51,398 nt of DNA from Cyanophora paradoxa (taxonomy: Eukaryota; Glaucocystophyceae; Cyanophorales; Cyanophoraceae), in contig QPMI01000669.1 in assembly GCA_004431415.1 (NCBI GenBank), positions 1 to 51,398 of the forward strand, written 5' to 3'. This document shows, one piece after another, positions 1 to 10,934 of this stretch. Both the position numbers and the translations under genes were made by a program. How positions within the stretch are numbered: the stretch's first letter is position 1; every line of letters starts with the position of its first letter. Under the pieces are notes generated by a model. The model was not told the DNA's origin and did no database searches. It saw only the letters and a list, made by a program, of their open reading frames with translations.

Positions 1-22
1 GGGAGCCACCCGTAGACCATGC
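1..22 (-). CDS. Start of a third LRR-family gene, cut by the window edge
   Basis: On the minus strand an intron acceptor (CTGCAG, ending at 23) is followed by GC and an ATG at 20-18, then codons for M-V-Y-G-W-L. The two other LRR genes here begin in the same way (acceptor, GC, ATG, then M-G-R-G-W-I), and the preceding intron end, TGCCGCTGACCGCCC, is shared by all three. The rest of the gene lies outside the window. This is inferred from the shared start context; only seven codons are visible. Confidence 0.5.
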
Positions 23-23
23 C

Positions 24-1720
24 TGCAGGGCGGTCAGCGGCAGAAGCGCACCGCGGAGAGCGCGCCCGCCTTCGGCCGCCCGGGGAAGCGCACCTTCGAC
101 AAATCGCCTTGATGCAGCAGAGCCGAGCTTTCGGAACCGACGGAGCTGCCCGGTCAAGAGTTCCTCCCAAGCGGTCCGACGGTCTGCTGGCAGCTCGCCC
201 GCTGCACGATACACGAAAGTGAGCTGCGAGCGAGCGAGAGGCGGGCGATGGCAGCAGCGATGCCAGAAAACCGCCGGCTGCGCACCTGCATGCGGATGCT
301 AAACCAGCGCGATGGGCACGGTACCCCCCTCAACATAGCGCACCGCTATTTAGCACCGCTTATAGCGCGGCATGGGCACGGTATTTAGCGCATGTAGCGC
401 GCATGTACCGCGTCTAGTGCGTTCATCATCGTGCGTACGCGTGATCATTTTCTCAGTGCTTGTACGAATTATCCTTGCACGCGTGCGTGAGCGCCGCCGC
501 CAGAGGCATCGCTTGATCGATTCTACCCACTCCAGTCTCGGGAGGTTCAATCTCGGCCGGGGTGCGCTCCGCGGTACGGTGGGAGGCTGAGTCTCGGCCG
601 CGGCCGGGATGCGTGACGCAGCCCGCAGACGCGTGACGGCGCGTGACGGCCCTCGCGTGACAGCGTGCTCGAGCTCGGGCCGGCGGGCAGCCGCGGGGCG
701 GAAGCCCGTCCCCCGGCTCGAGCCTCGGAGGGCCCCCGCTCGCCCCACGGCCGCCCCGCCTCGCTTTCCGCGCGTACCCCGCGTCGGGGGCGGGCCCCGC
801 CCTCCTCGACCATCGCGAGCCCGGCGCCCCCCCAAGCCCGCCTCCCGCCGGCGCGGCCCTCACTGAGTCAGTCGAGCCGCCGGCGCTGCCGGAGCGGCCC
901 GCGAACTGCGGTGGGGCGCGCCGTCGGCCGCGGCGCCGGCGCCGGCGCCCCTCTCCGCCTCCCCGCGCCCCTCGCGCCCGCCCGCCCCGCCCGGGCCCGC
1001 CCCCGTCGCCGCCACGGCGCGGGTCGCGGCCGGCTCGCCCCCGGCGCCGCCCTGGCGGGGCGCGCCGCGGGGGGGCGGAGCAGCCCCGGAGCCGCTGCCC
1101 CCGCGGGCGGGGCGAGGAGGCCGCCCGCACCGCACCGCTCCTCGCGAGAAGCCGCCCGCCCTCTCCCCCCGCCCGCTCGCCCTCTCCCCGCCCCCCCCCC
1201 CCCCCCCCCCCCCCCCGCCCGCTTCGCCGGCGCGGTCCGTACCCCTCGCTCACCTTCGCCCCGCAGGCGCCAGCCCGAGCTTCCAGGCGCCAGCCGCCCG
1301 CCCTCGGGTTCACAGGCTGGAGGCCCGAGGCTGGACGGCCGCCGGCGGGGCGAGGGGACTCCGCCCGAGCCGCGCGCCCCTCGATCGAGCCGCCGAGCGT
1401 CCGCACCCGTAGGCCTCGTACCCCTTCCCTGCCCCCTCCCTCCCCTCTCTCTTCTGCCCGGAGGGAGCCTCGAGCTCCTCCGAGGCTCGAGCGCCCATAT
1501 ATACCCCCGCCCTTCCCTCCTCCTCTACCAGGCCGCGAGCCCCCCCCCCCCCCCTCCCCCCCCCCTCAGCCGCCTCGTCTGCAGCTGCCGGCTCGCCCCG
1601 CCGCCGCGCAGGCCCCGCCGTCCTCCGAGGCTCCTCAGCCTCCCTGGGCCCTCGCTGTAGGCCTCCCTAAGTCCCCGGGCGTGCGGTCGCCCCCGGCCCT
1701 GGCCACCCGGTCCACTGAGC
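24..1720. repeat. GC-rich 5' flank, copy A of a segmental duplication
   Basis: This stretch repeats, with divergence, at about 3779-5600. Matching blocks include 104-230 with 3898-4020, 305-420 with 4074-4160, and 1264-1420 with 4846-5000. It is the upstream side of an LRR gene reading left, as copy B is for the LRR-RING gene. It contains very long C runs (1187-1216, 1541-1566). The open frames in it look like composition artefacts (Pro/Arg or Gly/Arg only), and I see no convincing coding exon between 24 and 2236. Confidence 0.7.
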
Positions 1721-2236
1721 CGCGCGCCCCGCGGGGCCCGGGTCGGGCCTCCCGGACCTCCTCGCGGGCCCCCGCCGCTCCGGGCGGCCGCCCCCTCGCG
1801 CTTCTCATCACACAGCTTTCTACCTCCTCCATCCCGGAGTCCGTTTCCTTAGCAGTCCATCGGAGTCCTCCTCCTCCTCCTCCCACCCCCCTCCTTCCCT
1901 CGATCGCGATAACATTCAGGAGGCTGGCCATGGATGCATTGATAACATTCAGGGGGCTGGACTGCAACAGAAATCAAAATTAAAAGACTTCGAAAATTCA
2001 TGATCAGCAGTAACACACAGTAGACATCAACGTACAGAAACAACTTCGTGCATCGAGGCTCGGAGGCGCTAGGGAGTCTATATCGAAGGCGGTCATCTGG
2101 GCGGCAGGGCGCCCTGCGTGGGCCAGGGAGCCTGCGAGGGCGCCGGGAGAAGCTAGGCGCCGGGAGGAGCTTCGAAGCTCGGGACGCCCCCGCTATAGAA
2201 CTAGCTAGCTATGACTATAGCGGGGCGCGGTCAAGC

Positions 2237-3776
2237 TCAGTCGTAGATGGGGACGGACCCCCCGAAGCGCTCGCGGCAAATGGGGCACTTTCCGTCCCCG
2301 CTGGCGATAGGTTGGACGCAGGCCGCGCAGACGACGTGCCCGCAGGGGTGCAGGAGCCGCCGCTCGCCCCGCTCCTTCTCCTCCAAGCATATCTGCCGGC
2401 CCAGCATCAAGCGGACCGGCGGCGGCTGGCTCAGACTGCAGCCCGCGCGGCAGCGCACCGGGCACTCGAATCGGTTGAGCGCGGCGGCCCGCGCAGCGAT
2501 CCGCAGCTCTTCCACGCGCGCCAGGGCCGCCTTCAGCCGCTCGGCTGCCGCGGCGAGCTCCGCCTCGCCCCAGGGCCGGCCACCTGGCGCCGCCGCGGCG
2601 CTGCCGCCCTCGTACAGCGACAGCCGCTCCCGGAGCCCCGCCGCCTCCGCCGCTGCCTCCGCCGCGGCCTCTGCGGCAACCGCCTGAGCCTGCTCCCTCG
2701 CGAGGGCCTCTGCCCGCTCTTGCGAGGCGCGTTGCGCCGCAGCCTCCGCCTGCGCCTGCACCGCCCGCTCCTCGGCCGGAGACGCGCAGCCTCCGCCTCC
2801 GCCAGCCGCCCGCGGAGCTCCGCCGCCTCCGCCGCCGCCCGCCGCTCGCGCTGCGCAGCGGCCTCGAGCTCCGCCCGCGCCTCCGCCGCCTCGGTCCGCG
2901 CCTCCGTCAGCGCTGCCTCCCGCTCCCTCGCGAGGCCCTCGGCCCGCTCCTCGGCGAGGGCCGCCGCCCGCGCCTCGGCCCGTAGCCCCTCCCCGGAGGC
3001 CTTCATCCGCTCGGCCGCCGCCTCGAGCTGCTCGGCCGCCGCCTCCAGCTGCAGGCGAGGGCCGGGCCCCGCTGCAGGACGCGCTCGCGTAAGATGGCCG
3101 GAAAGAGAACCGGCGAGCAAGGGCAGCGCGGACCAGGGGCCGGGGCAGTCAAGGTGGAGGGAGGATGGGGTGCGGGCGGGGCGGCGGGGGCGGGCTGCGG
3201 CGGGGGGTGAGGGGCGGGGCGCGGGGGCGGGGCGGCGGGGCGCACCGCGGGGGCGGGGGCGAGGAGGGAGCGGAGGTGGGGCATGACGGCGGCGCACTGG
3301 GCTGTACCGTAATCCTTGTTGTGGTTGACAGCGCGGCGGACGGGCTCGGGCCAGGAGTCCACGACGGGATTTTTGTGCACGTACAGCGTCTGCAGGGCGG
3401 AGAGGCGGCCGATCTCGGGCGGTAGTGACGTCAGCAGGTTGTCGCTCACATCCAGCCACTGCAGGATGGCGAGGCGGCCGATCTCCGGCGGCAGCGCCGT
3501 CAGCTTGTTCATGCACACGCGCAGGTACTGCAGGGCAGCAAGGCGGCCGATCTCCGGCGGCAGCATCGTCAGGTGGTTGCTCCACAGCAGCAGCATCTCC
3601 AGGTTCGTCAGCTTGGCGAGCTCGGCCCCCGGGATGTGCGTGAGCCAATTGCCGACGAGGTCGAGCACGCGGATGTTCTCGGGCCCCGCCGCCGCGATCT
3701 CCGCCGCCGGCCACTCCGCCCGCCTCTCGTTCAATAGCTCCAGCTTCCCCTCCGCCGGGATCCAACCCCTGCCCAT
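2237..3776 (-). CDS. LRR / coiled-coil / RING-finger protein (putative E3 ubiquitin ligase)
   Basis: Start ATG at 3776, following an acceptor conserved in the LRR paralogues. Exon 1 (3776-3246, 177 codons) has an N-cap and about five leucine-rich repeats of the L-P-P-E-I-G-R-L type, then a conserved tail (V-V-D-S-W-P-E-P-V). A GTGCGC donor at 3245 joins in phase to 3048. Exon 2 (3048-2459) is an Ala/Glu/Arg-rich coiled coil. Exon 3 (2392-2237) completes a C-terminal RING: C-P-I-C, C-G-H, C-x2-C, then C-P-I-C-R. The 66-nt intron 2458-2393 is a multiple of three and is also open; read through, it destroys the first zinc pair. The coil changes frame near 2778, where one more G in a G run would restore it. 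About 425 residues. LRR-RING proteins such as LRSAM1 are ubiquitin ligases; ligase activity here is inferred from the domains. Confidence 0.75.
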
Positions 3777-3778
3777 GC

Positions 3779-5600
3779 CTGCGGGGCGGTCAGCGGCAGA
3801 AGCACGCCGCTGGGAGCCGCCCCGCCCGCGCTGAATTCGAACCGAGAGCGAATTAAGCGATTCGTAGGTTCTAGACCGGGATCCGCCCAGCGGAGGATCG
3901 CCTTGCCGCAGCAGAGCCAAGCTTTCGGAACCGACGGAGCTGCCCGGTCAAGAGTTCCTCCCACGCGGTCCGACGGTCTGCTGACCGCTCGCCCGCTGCA
4001 CGGCCTGCACGGTACACGAAGCTACGAATGAGCTGCGAGCGAGGGCCGGCTGCGCATCTGCAGCTGCCTAAATCAGCGCGATGGGCACGGTACCCCCCTC
4101 AACAGAGCGCGGTCTGAGCGCCGCTCTGAGCGCGGCGTATTAGCGCATGTAGCGCGCGTAACAGGCCCTCAGCGCGTTGTCGCTGAGTACGCTGCTCCCT
4201 GTAGATGTCGACCTCCCCAAGCGCCCAGCCCGGGCGTGGCTAAGCCGGCGCGCTGCTGCAGGCGCTGCTGCCGACTCGAGGGCCCTCCCGCAAGCTGCGC
4301 CGCCGCGCCCGCCCCGCGGCAGCCCCGCCTCGCGCATCGCGCGCTTTCCACGCGTACCCCGCGCGCGCGCGGCGGGCCCCGCCCTCGGGGCCGGGGCGGG
4401 CCCGGTCCTCCTCGGCCATCGCGAGCCTCCTCCGCCCCCCTCCCGCCCCCTCCCGATCCCGATCGCGCCCTCGCGCTCACGTGCGCGCCGGGCCGGGACG
4501 GGCCCACCGCGCGCCTCAGGCGAGCCGCCGCGCCGGCGCTGCCCGAGCGCCCCGCGGCGGGGCGCGCCGTCGGTCGCGGCGCCTGTGCCGGCACCGCCGC
4601 CCCAGGAGCTCGCGCCGGCGCCGCCCGCCCGCCCCGGGCCCGCCCCAGCGCCGCCCGGCGCGGGGCGCGGCCGGCAGGGGGCGGAGCAGCCCCGGGGCCC
4701 CGCGCCCGCCCCGCGGGGCGGGGCGCGGAGGGCCGTCCGCCCTCGCCGCTCCTCGCTAGAAGCCGCCGGCCCCCTCCCCCGCACCCCCCACCGCCCCCGC
4801 CGGCCCGCCGGCGCAGCCCGTACCCCTCGCTCACCCCGCCCCGCAGGCGCCAGCCCGCGCTCCCGGGCGCCAGCTGCCTGCCCTCGGGTTCACAGGCTGG
4901 AGGCCCGAGGCTGGAAGGCCGCCGGCCGGGCGAGGGGACTCCACCTGAGCCGCGCCTCCTCGGATCCAGCCGCCGAGCGCCCGTACCCCTGTTCTGCAGG
5001 CCTCGTACCCCCCTTCCCTCCCCCCTTCCGCCCGTACCCCAACCCTTCCTCCTCCTCTCCCCGGGCCTCGAGTTCCTCGAGCTCCTCTCCCGGCCCGGCG
5101 CCCCCGCCGTCCTCGAGCGCCCCCCCCCCCCCCCCCCCAATCCCCAATCCCCCCTCCCCCTCCCCAGCGGCCTCCGCTCCCCGGCCCCTCCGGCCCCGCC
5201 GCCTCGCCTGCTGCAGCCGGATCGCCCCGCCGTCCTCCTCGAACTCCTGAGCGCTCCCTTAGCCGCTGAGCCCGCGGCCGGGCGTGCGGTCTCCCCCGGC
5301 GTCGTCCATCCGATCCGCTGAGCCGCGCCCCCCCCCCCCCCCCCCCCCCCCCTCTTCCCTGCCCTCCTCTCGAGCTTCGTCTTCCCCCCCCTCCCCCCCT
5401 CCCCCCCCTCCCCCCCCCCCCGCGGCCCCCCCCCCCCCCCCCCCCCCCGCGGCCCCCGCGGGCCTTCTCCTCCTTCACCTCCACCCTCTCCCCCTCTCCT
5501 CTCGGGCCCCCAGCGCCCCCGCCGGCCCCGGCCCGCCGCCCCCTGGCCATCCGATCCGCTGAGCCGAGCGCCTCGTCCCCACGTGCACCGCCTCCGCCTC
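3779..5600. repeat. GC-rich 5' flank, copy B of the segmental duplication
   Basis: This is the upstream region of the LRR-RING gene and the diverged partner of 24-1720. It contains very long C tracts (about 5121-5138, 5328-5352, 5386-5448), which on the minus strand are G runs with quadruplex potential. Several long open frames cross it on both strands, but they consist almost only of Pro, Arg, Gly, Ala and Ser and have no domain signature, so I do not annotate a gene. Confidence 0.65.
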
Positions 5601-5648
5601 CTCTGCATATTGATCCTCTCGGCGCCGGGCCAGCAAGTCTAGTACTAC

Positions 5649-5768
5649 TCGCTCAGTGATATGGATTTCTCCCCTATGGGAGAAGCTCCCCCCTCCCCCC
5701 CCGCGCCCCCTTCCGCCTCCCCGGCCTCAGTGATATGGATTTCGAGTGGCTCAGTGATATGGATTTCC
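5649..5768 (+). repeat. Three direct copies of CTCAGTGATATGGATTT
   Basis: A 17-base unit occurs three times, near 5650, 5726 and 5749, just downstream of the stop codon of the minus-strand kinase (5866). The unit could belong to a kinase 3' element or a local microsatellite. No function is evident. Confidence 0.6.
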
Positions 5769-5865
5769 GAAAAGTTCGAGTACTTGGTTCATTCAGGTTT
5801 ATAGAAGTGGGATCCTGCCTACAGCACGTCTCGAGCTCTGTACAGGGGCGCGGCGGCTGCTCCAA

Positions 5866-8800
5866 TCACGACTGGATCCGGAAGAACTGCTTCAGGCGGT
5901 GCTTGAAGCCGTGCTGCTTCTTCGAAGGTGGGCGCTCGCGATCGGCCCCCGCGCACGGCGTCTGCGGCTCCGCCTCCGGATCCGCGACCGCCCCCACGAC
6001 CGTGCGCGGCGTCTCCAGCGGCGAGGGGCCGGCGGCGGCGCCCTTGGCCGTGGGCGGCGTGGCGGGCGACTCGAAGCCGGAGGTGAGGGCGGCCGGGGGC
6101 GAGGAGCCTTTCTTCCCGCTGGATGCCGCGGATCCGGAGCCGGAGCCGGCGGCGGAGGGCGGCGGGCCGAGGCGGCGGGGCGTCTGGGCGGGCGTGTCCG
6201 TGCCCGACGAGCTGATCTCGATGAGGGCCGGCAGGCCGGCGTACGAGACGGCGGTCGGGACCAGGTTCGCGCGGGAGGCCGGCGGCGTGAGCGCGAGTGC
6301 CAGCGCGGCGGGGTTGACGCTGGACATGGCCGCCGGCTGCTGCAGCTTCTTGCCTGCTCGTGCGAGTGAGCAGAGCGTTTCTTGCGGTCTCTGCAAAAGA
6401 TTTTCGCGGGGCTCACCCTTCTTCGGCGGGGTCAGGAAGGTGCGCTTCTTAACCTTCCCCACTGCGGAGGCAGCGTTAGAGCCGCGAGCGAAAATTTCCA
6501 GCTGCGAAATTCAGGGGAAAGCAGAGGGGCGGACTCGGCAGGATCTCGAAGGGGTCGAACTTGCCCATCTGCGAAAATATTATTAGTGAATCGACGTCAG
6601 CGCGAAACATGTAGCCGCTGAGATCATCGACGCAGGGTTTAATTTTCGCGCCTTGAACGGGGAGCGCTTCGGGGTGGCCGGCGTCTGGACGGCGGGGTGG
6701 GGCGCGCCGGCCCCGGCGTGGGTGGAGGCGCCCGCCGCCGCGGGGCCGCCGCCGGCGCCGCCGCTCGCGGCCTTGCCTCCCGGGGCGACGGGGACCGGGA
6801 TCGGCTCGAGCGGGCCTGCCACGTGCACGGATCAAATAACGTCGTAATAATCAATTTTATCTATAGATCTGGATTGATCTGGAGCTTGATATTGAAGCCA
6901 GCCATATGCATGATTATTTTAGACTTGCGCATGCGGCGTATACGTACCGACTTCCCAGGAGTCCTCGGGGAAGGCTTAACAGAAGGCTTAATAGAGGTTT
7001 AATAACAGATCTAGATTTGATCTCGAGGTTGATATTGAAGCCAGCCATGCATATGATTATTCTAGACCTAATTATAACGCGTACCGACGTCCCAGGAGTC
7101 CTCGGGGAAAGCGTGGTGCGGGATGATCGGCGGCCGCTGGTTGCGCACCAGCGCCCACTTGACGGACCTGCGCGTGCGCGAGTGAGAGGCAACGGAGCGA
7201 TCACGAGAGAATTTCAAGTGGCCCTGAAGACGGACTTGAACCAGGGGTGGCCCTTGATCTCGATCGCGTCGTTCGAGTAGCTGATCACGAGAAGGAAGAG
7301 AAAGAGGATCAGGGAAACGACTTCGACAAGCCAGCAGCAAAATTAGACGAAGAATATTTCATCGCACCCGAGGCGCTCCTTCGGGTCGAGGCGCAGGAGC
7401 CGCGTGATGAGGTCGCGGCAGTCCTCGCTCACCTGAGCGCAGAAATTAGATTCGGAAGAAAGAGAGGAGAAAGATGAAATTTAAAGAAAGAAAGGAAGAA
7501 GAAAGTGCGCACGGAGGGAATGTCCGGCATGACGAGCTCCTGCTGGAGGATGTTCGAGCACTTCTCCTTCAGCGAGGTGCCCCCGAAGGGCGGGAAGCCG
7601 AACTGCGAGGGGCCGGGGCGGCGTCGATTTCGCGAAGGAAGAGAGAAGCTTGAAAAATTTAGTAGAAGAGATGGAAAGGGTTCGCACCACCATCTCGTAG
7701 ATGAGAATGCCGAGGGACCACCAGTCGACGCTCACGTCGTGGCCCGAACCCTTGATCACCTCTGCGCGGGCGCGCGAAATTTAAATATACATTCACGGTG
7801 CCTATAGATTGCGAAAGCGATACGATTGCGAGCGCAAAAACGGAGCGGACCCGGCGCGAGGTAGTCGGGGGTCCTGAAGAGGGGATCAAATTTAAATCGA
7901 GATCAAATTTTACAATATCAGGAGATAATTAAGAGGGGCGGACCCGACGAAGGAGTGGGAGTTCTCGACGATGCGCTCGGCCTTTTCCATCGGCGAGCGC
8001 GAGAAGGAGCCCGTCGAGTTGCGGCGGCGCTCCCGCCGCGTCGCGCAGCCGAGCTGCGCGGCGAGGGGATCTCATGATCAGGATGCGCGAATATTTGGAC
8101 AGCGAAGGAAAGGAGAAGCTTAAGGAGAAAAGGAAAGGAGAACGAAAGGAGGGCGCACGACCTCCTTGACGTGGGCCGCGAGGACGCGGGGCGCGAGCTT
8201 GGGGCTCTCCTTGCTCAGGTCAAAGTCCTGCAGAAGACCGCTCGAAAGAAAGAAACATAAGAGAGAAACACCGAAAAATGCGCACGGTGAGCATGATGTG
8301 GCCGCTCTCTGCGAACGAAAACGGCCTCGAACAAAACCGAATTTGATTAGAGAAAAGAGAAATTAAAGCAAACCGTGGACGAGGATGTTCTCGGGCTTGA
8401 GGTCTGATCGTCCAAAAGCGCCGATCAGAAAAAGCGGAAAGGAGGAAGCGCGTGACGAGAACGCGTGCGAACCGCGGTACATGAAGCCGAGAATGTGGAG
8501 GAACTCGAGCGCGAGCACCACCTGCGCGCCTTGCCGCCCCGCCGCGATAAGGAGACCGCTCGAGCATATTCTGAGCGGCGAAAGAAACGCGGTCGCCTCC
8601 GACGCGTAGAAGCGGGCAGTGGACTCCGGGAAGCGGCGCGTGGGCTGCTTCTGCAACGACCCGTAAGTCAGCGCAGTGCTTGCAGCTGGCGCATGCGCAC
8701 TTCAACAGTAAGCTCAAAACAAGCGCTGGCTCACCTGCAGGAGTTTGAACAGGTCGCCGCCAGCGCCTGCGGAATGGGGTTCAACTGAAGATGCGGGGCG

Positions 8801-9650
8801 AGGCGGTGAGCTCAAGCTTGAGGGCCAGATTTCGCACAGTACTCGAGCAGGAAGTAGATCTGATCGCAGCGAGCCGCGTAAGAGAAGGAAGCCGCAGACA
8901 AAATCGAGATCAAATGCCGCAGCGCGTACTTTCTGCTTTGACTGGAAGGAGCCGTACAGGCGAGCGATGAACGGGTGATCGGCCGCTGCAAGGATGTCCC
9001 GCTCGACCATGACGCGCTTCAGCTGCGCGAAAAGCGTCACTTTCGATTGCAAAGACGTCCGGCGCGCCCACGTGCACCCCGCACCTTCGAGCGCTTGAGC
9101 TGTTGAAATGCGCAAAAGAGATCACGTCAGAAAGTGCGGAACGCGAAAATTCGAATTTGAATTCGAAGTTTGCGGCCGCTGCCCCAGACCCCGCGCTGCT
9201 CCCGGGCGAAGCGCACCATCTCCGACTTGTCCAATACCTTCATGGCGTAGAGCTTGCTCGTTCCTACCGCGCTGCGCGTCAGCTTTTGCGCCAGGGGGCG
9301 AAAGAACGGGTCGGATTCAAAAGATGCGAGCCGCACCTTTTAGGCTCACAAGATAGACCTTTCCGACGTCTGCAAGCCCAAGCAAGCACGCGAATGCAAA
9401 TAAGTGGGGCGATTTCGCGCCCCAAATCCGCGGTGCGCGGCATAAAAACTCCGATGGGCGCCGGCGATGGGCGAAGCGGGAATGCTCTCCCGGGCGCCGC
9501 ACGCGCACCTCCCTGCCCGAGAAGGCGAAGGCGAGTGAAGTTGTCGGACCGCAGGTGCTTGTTTTCATCGATGCTGAAGCGCGCCTTCTTCTTTCGAGCG
9601 CTGAGGGCGCGAGGAAGCCCCTCGCCGGGATCGCGGCTGAGGCTCGTCAT
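5866..9650 (-). CDS. AGC-family Ser/Thr protein kinase (nrc-2 / plant AGC VIII type)
   Basis: Twenty-two exons can be joined in phase: 9650-9509, 9369-9337, 9263-9217, 9099-9085 (a 15-nt microexon), 9022-8930, 8859-8838, 8766-8735, 8650-8597, 8521-8473, 8403-8374, 8308-8286, 8227-8162, 8053-7944, 7873-7851, 7761-7691, 7602-7513, 7432-7368, 7280-7236, 7167-7085, 6815-6652, 6568-6535, 6461-5866. The product is about 628 residues. Visible motifs are the P-loop G-Q-G-D-V-G, the ATP lysine in Y-A-M-K-V-L, Y-R-D-L-K-P-E-N, D-F-D-L-S in place of DFG, a basic insert before the activation loop, G-T-P-D-Y-L-A-P-E, V-D-W-W-S-L-G, and the AGC tail W-A-L-V-R-N. DFD and the insert are marks of plant AGC VIII kinases and the fungal NRC-2 group. 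The last 250 residues are a Ser/Pro/Ala-rich tail with a basic C-terminus. Two introns (after 8597 and 6652) fit only as GC-AG. Substrates unknown. Confidence 0.88.
6880..7117 (-). repeat. Tandem duplication of a kinase exon end with its splice donor
   Basis: The last part of the kinase exon ending at 7085, with its GTACG donor and the following intron sequence (7010-7117), has a diverged second copy in the intron (about 6880-6980). The extra copy still encodes A-F-P-E-D-S-W followed by a GTACGT donor. It may be a decoy exon or an alternative donor; the phase-consistent gene model does not need it. Confidence 0.65.
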
Positions 9651-9935
9651 TCTACGGGGACCCGACCGGTCCTGCTACGGTTTCTAGGAGCGGCTGGTTC
9701 GGGTTGCGCTTTTCGCGCTTCGCTTTCCGGGTACAGAATGCGAGGGGGGGGGAGCTCCGACTTCAACTGGCGCAAAATGCTCGGCAATCAATTTCGCGAA
9801 TGTCATATGCATGCGAAGCGCGCCCGCTTGCCCGAGGCGCAAGCGCCCGCTAGAATATGAGACATCGGGCTCCCGAGGCGCAAGCGCCCGCTAGATATAG
9901 AATATGAGACATCTGTCCAAGCTTTAAATAATTTG

Positions 9936-10040
9936 TCAAGGCAGGCGCGGGGCAACAGCGGGCAAGCTTTGGCCAAGGCAGGCGCGGGGCAACAGCGGGC
10001 AAGCTTTGCCAAGTTGGCCAAGGCAGTCGCGGGGCAACCG
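9936..10040. repeat. Minisatellite, about 38-bp unit, three copies
   Basis: The unit AAGGCAGGCGCGGGGCAACA plus about 18 more bases ending in AAGCTTTGCC is repeated about three times with small changes. A separate pair of short repeats, GAGGCGCAAGCGCCCGCTAG, lies just before it at 9834-9853 and 9875-9894. Both are non-coding. Confidence 0.7.
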
Positions 10041-10826
10041 CGGGTCTGGCCCGGAGGCCCGCGAGCGGGGGGCGCCGGCCGCGGCGCTGCTAGTGCTGCG
10101 GCTGGCCATGGAGTCGGGGAGCGATCAAATCGGGGGCCGGCGCGCGCGGCACAGAGGTGAATGGGTAGTGAAGTAAATTTACTGAGGTTAGCCGCTGAGC
10201 GAGCCGGCTGGTCTAGCCCCGATTTTAATTTGCCGTCGAACTTCAAATTTAGAATTCGCACTGCGGCATGCAATGATGCGCGATTTAATTTCGCAAACAA
10301 GCGCGGTGCCCGATCGCGAGCCGCCTCATTTCGCGCACAGCCACGTGCACTACCACACTGCGTGTCAGATGACCCGGCCCTGAAAACAGTAGCAATTCAT
10401 GATCAATGATTTGCAAGCGCCTCGCACCTTGCCGCGCAACTCGCGCCACCACGTTCATGCCTGTCAGCAGCACCAGTAGCTATAGCCGCACAAAACACTC
10501 CCTTGGCACCTTCTGCGCGTGTCCAGCGGGGCTCTAGATCTCGTGCAGCACGCGTTCGCTTTGCAGGCATCGAGAGCCCCGGCCCGTCCGACGCGTACTA
10601 CGGTACGTATACGGTCCCAGGCAGCCGGCCAACTTGGCAAGCGAATTGGAAACTTTCGCGCCAGCGGCTGCGATCAGCCCCATCATGGCATGGCCAGCCG
10701 ATTCAAAGACGTTCCAGCGCCTCGAGCTCGACCAGTTCACCCGTGCGATTGAAAGTAAAACCTGGAGTTCCGCTTCAAAAATTCATGATCAGTGCATCGC
10801 CGGCGGCCCCCACGGCCGCTAGCGCC

Positions 10827-10934
10827 CCCGCCGCGAAAATTGATCGCAAGCGCGGCTCCACCTTAAGCTTCGAGACTTCCCCCGCCGCGAAAATTGATCG
10901 CAAGCGCGGCTCCACCTTAAGCTTCGAGACTTCG
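10827..10934. repeat. 54-bp tandem repeat, two copies
   Basis: Two adjacent near-identical units of 54 bases (period measured from 10830 to 10884). The length is a multiple of three, so the minus strand stays open and would give an 18-residue repeat, but no gene context supports translation. Confidence 0.75.

Noticed and set aside
453-1660. 317- and 331-codon open frames on opposite strands
   Set aside because: Low-complexity Arg/Pro/Gly/Ala sequence from a GC-rich duplicated flank with long C runs, no domain pattern, and no consistent counterpart in the duplicate at 4.2-5.3 kb.
4169-5608. A 479-codon open frame on the minus strand
   Set aside because: It is almost all Gly, Arg, Ala and Pro, crosses long C runs, and overlaps other open frames on both strands; GC composition explains it.
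7247-7477. Plus-strand open frames over the kinase region
   Set aside because: They are antisense shadows of kinase exons and introns that are placed securely on the minus strand.
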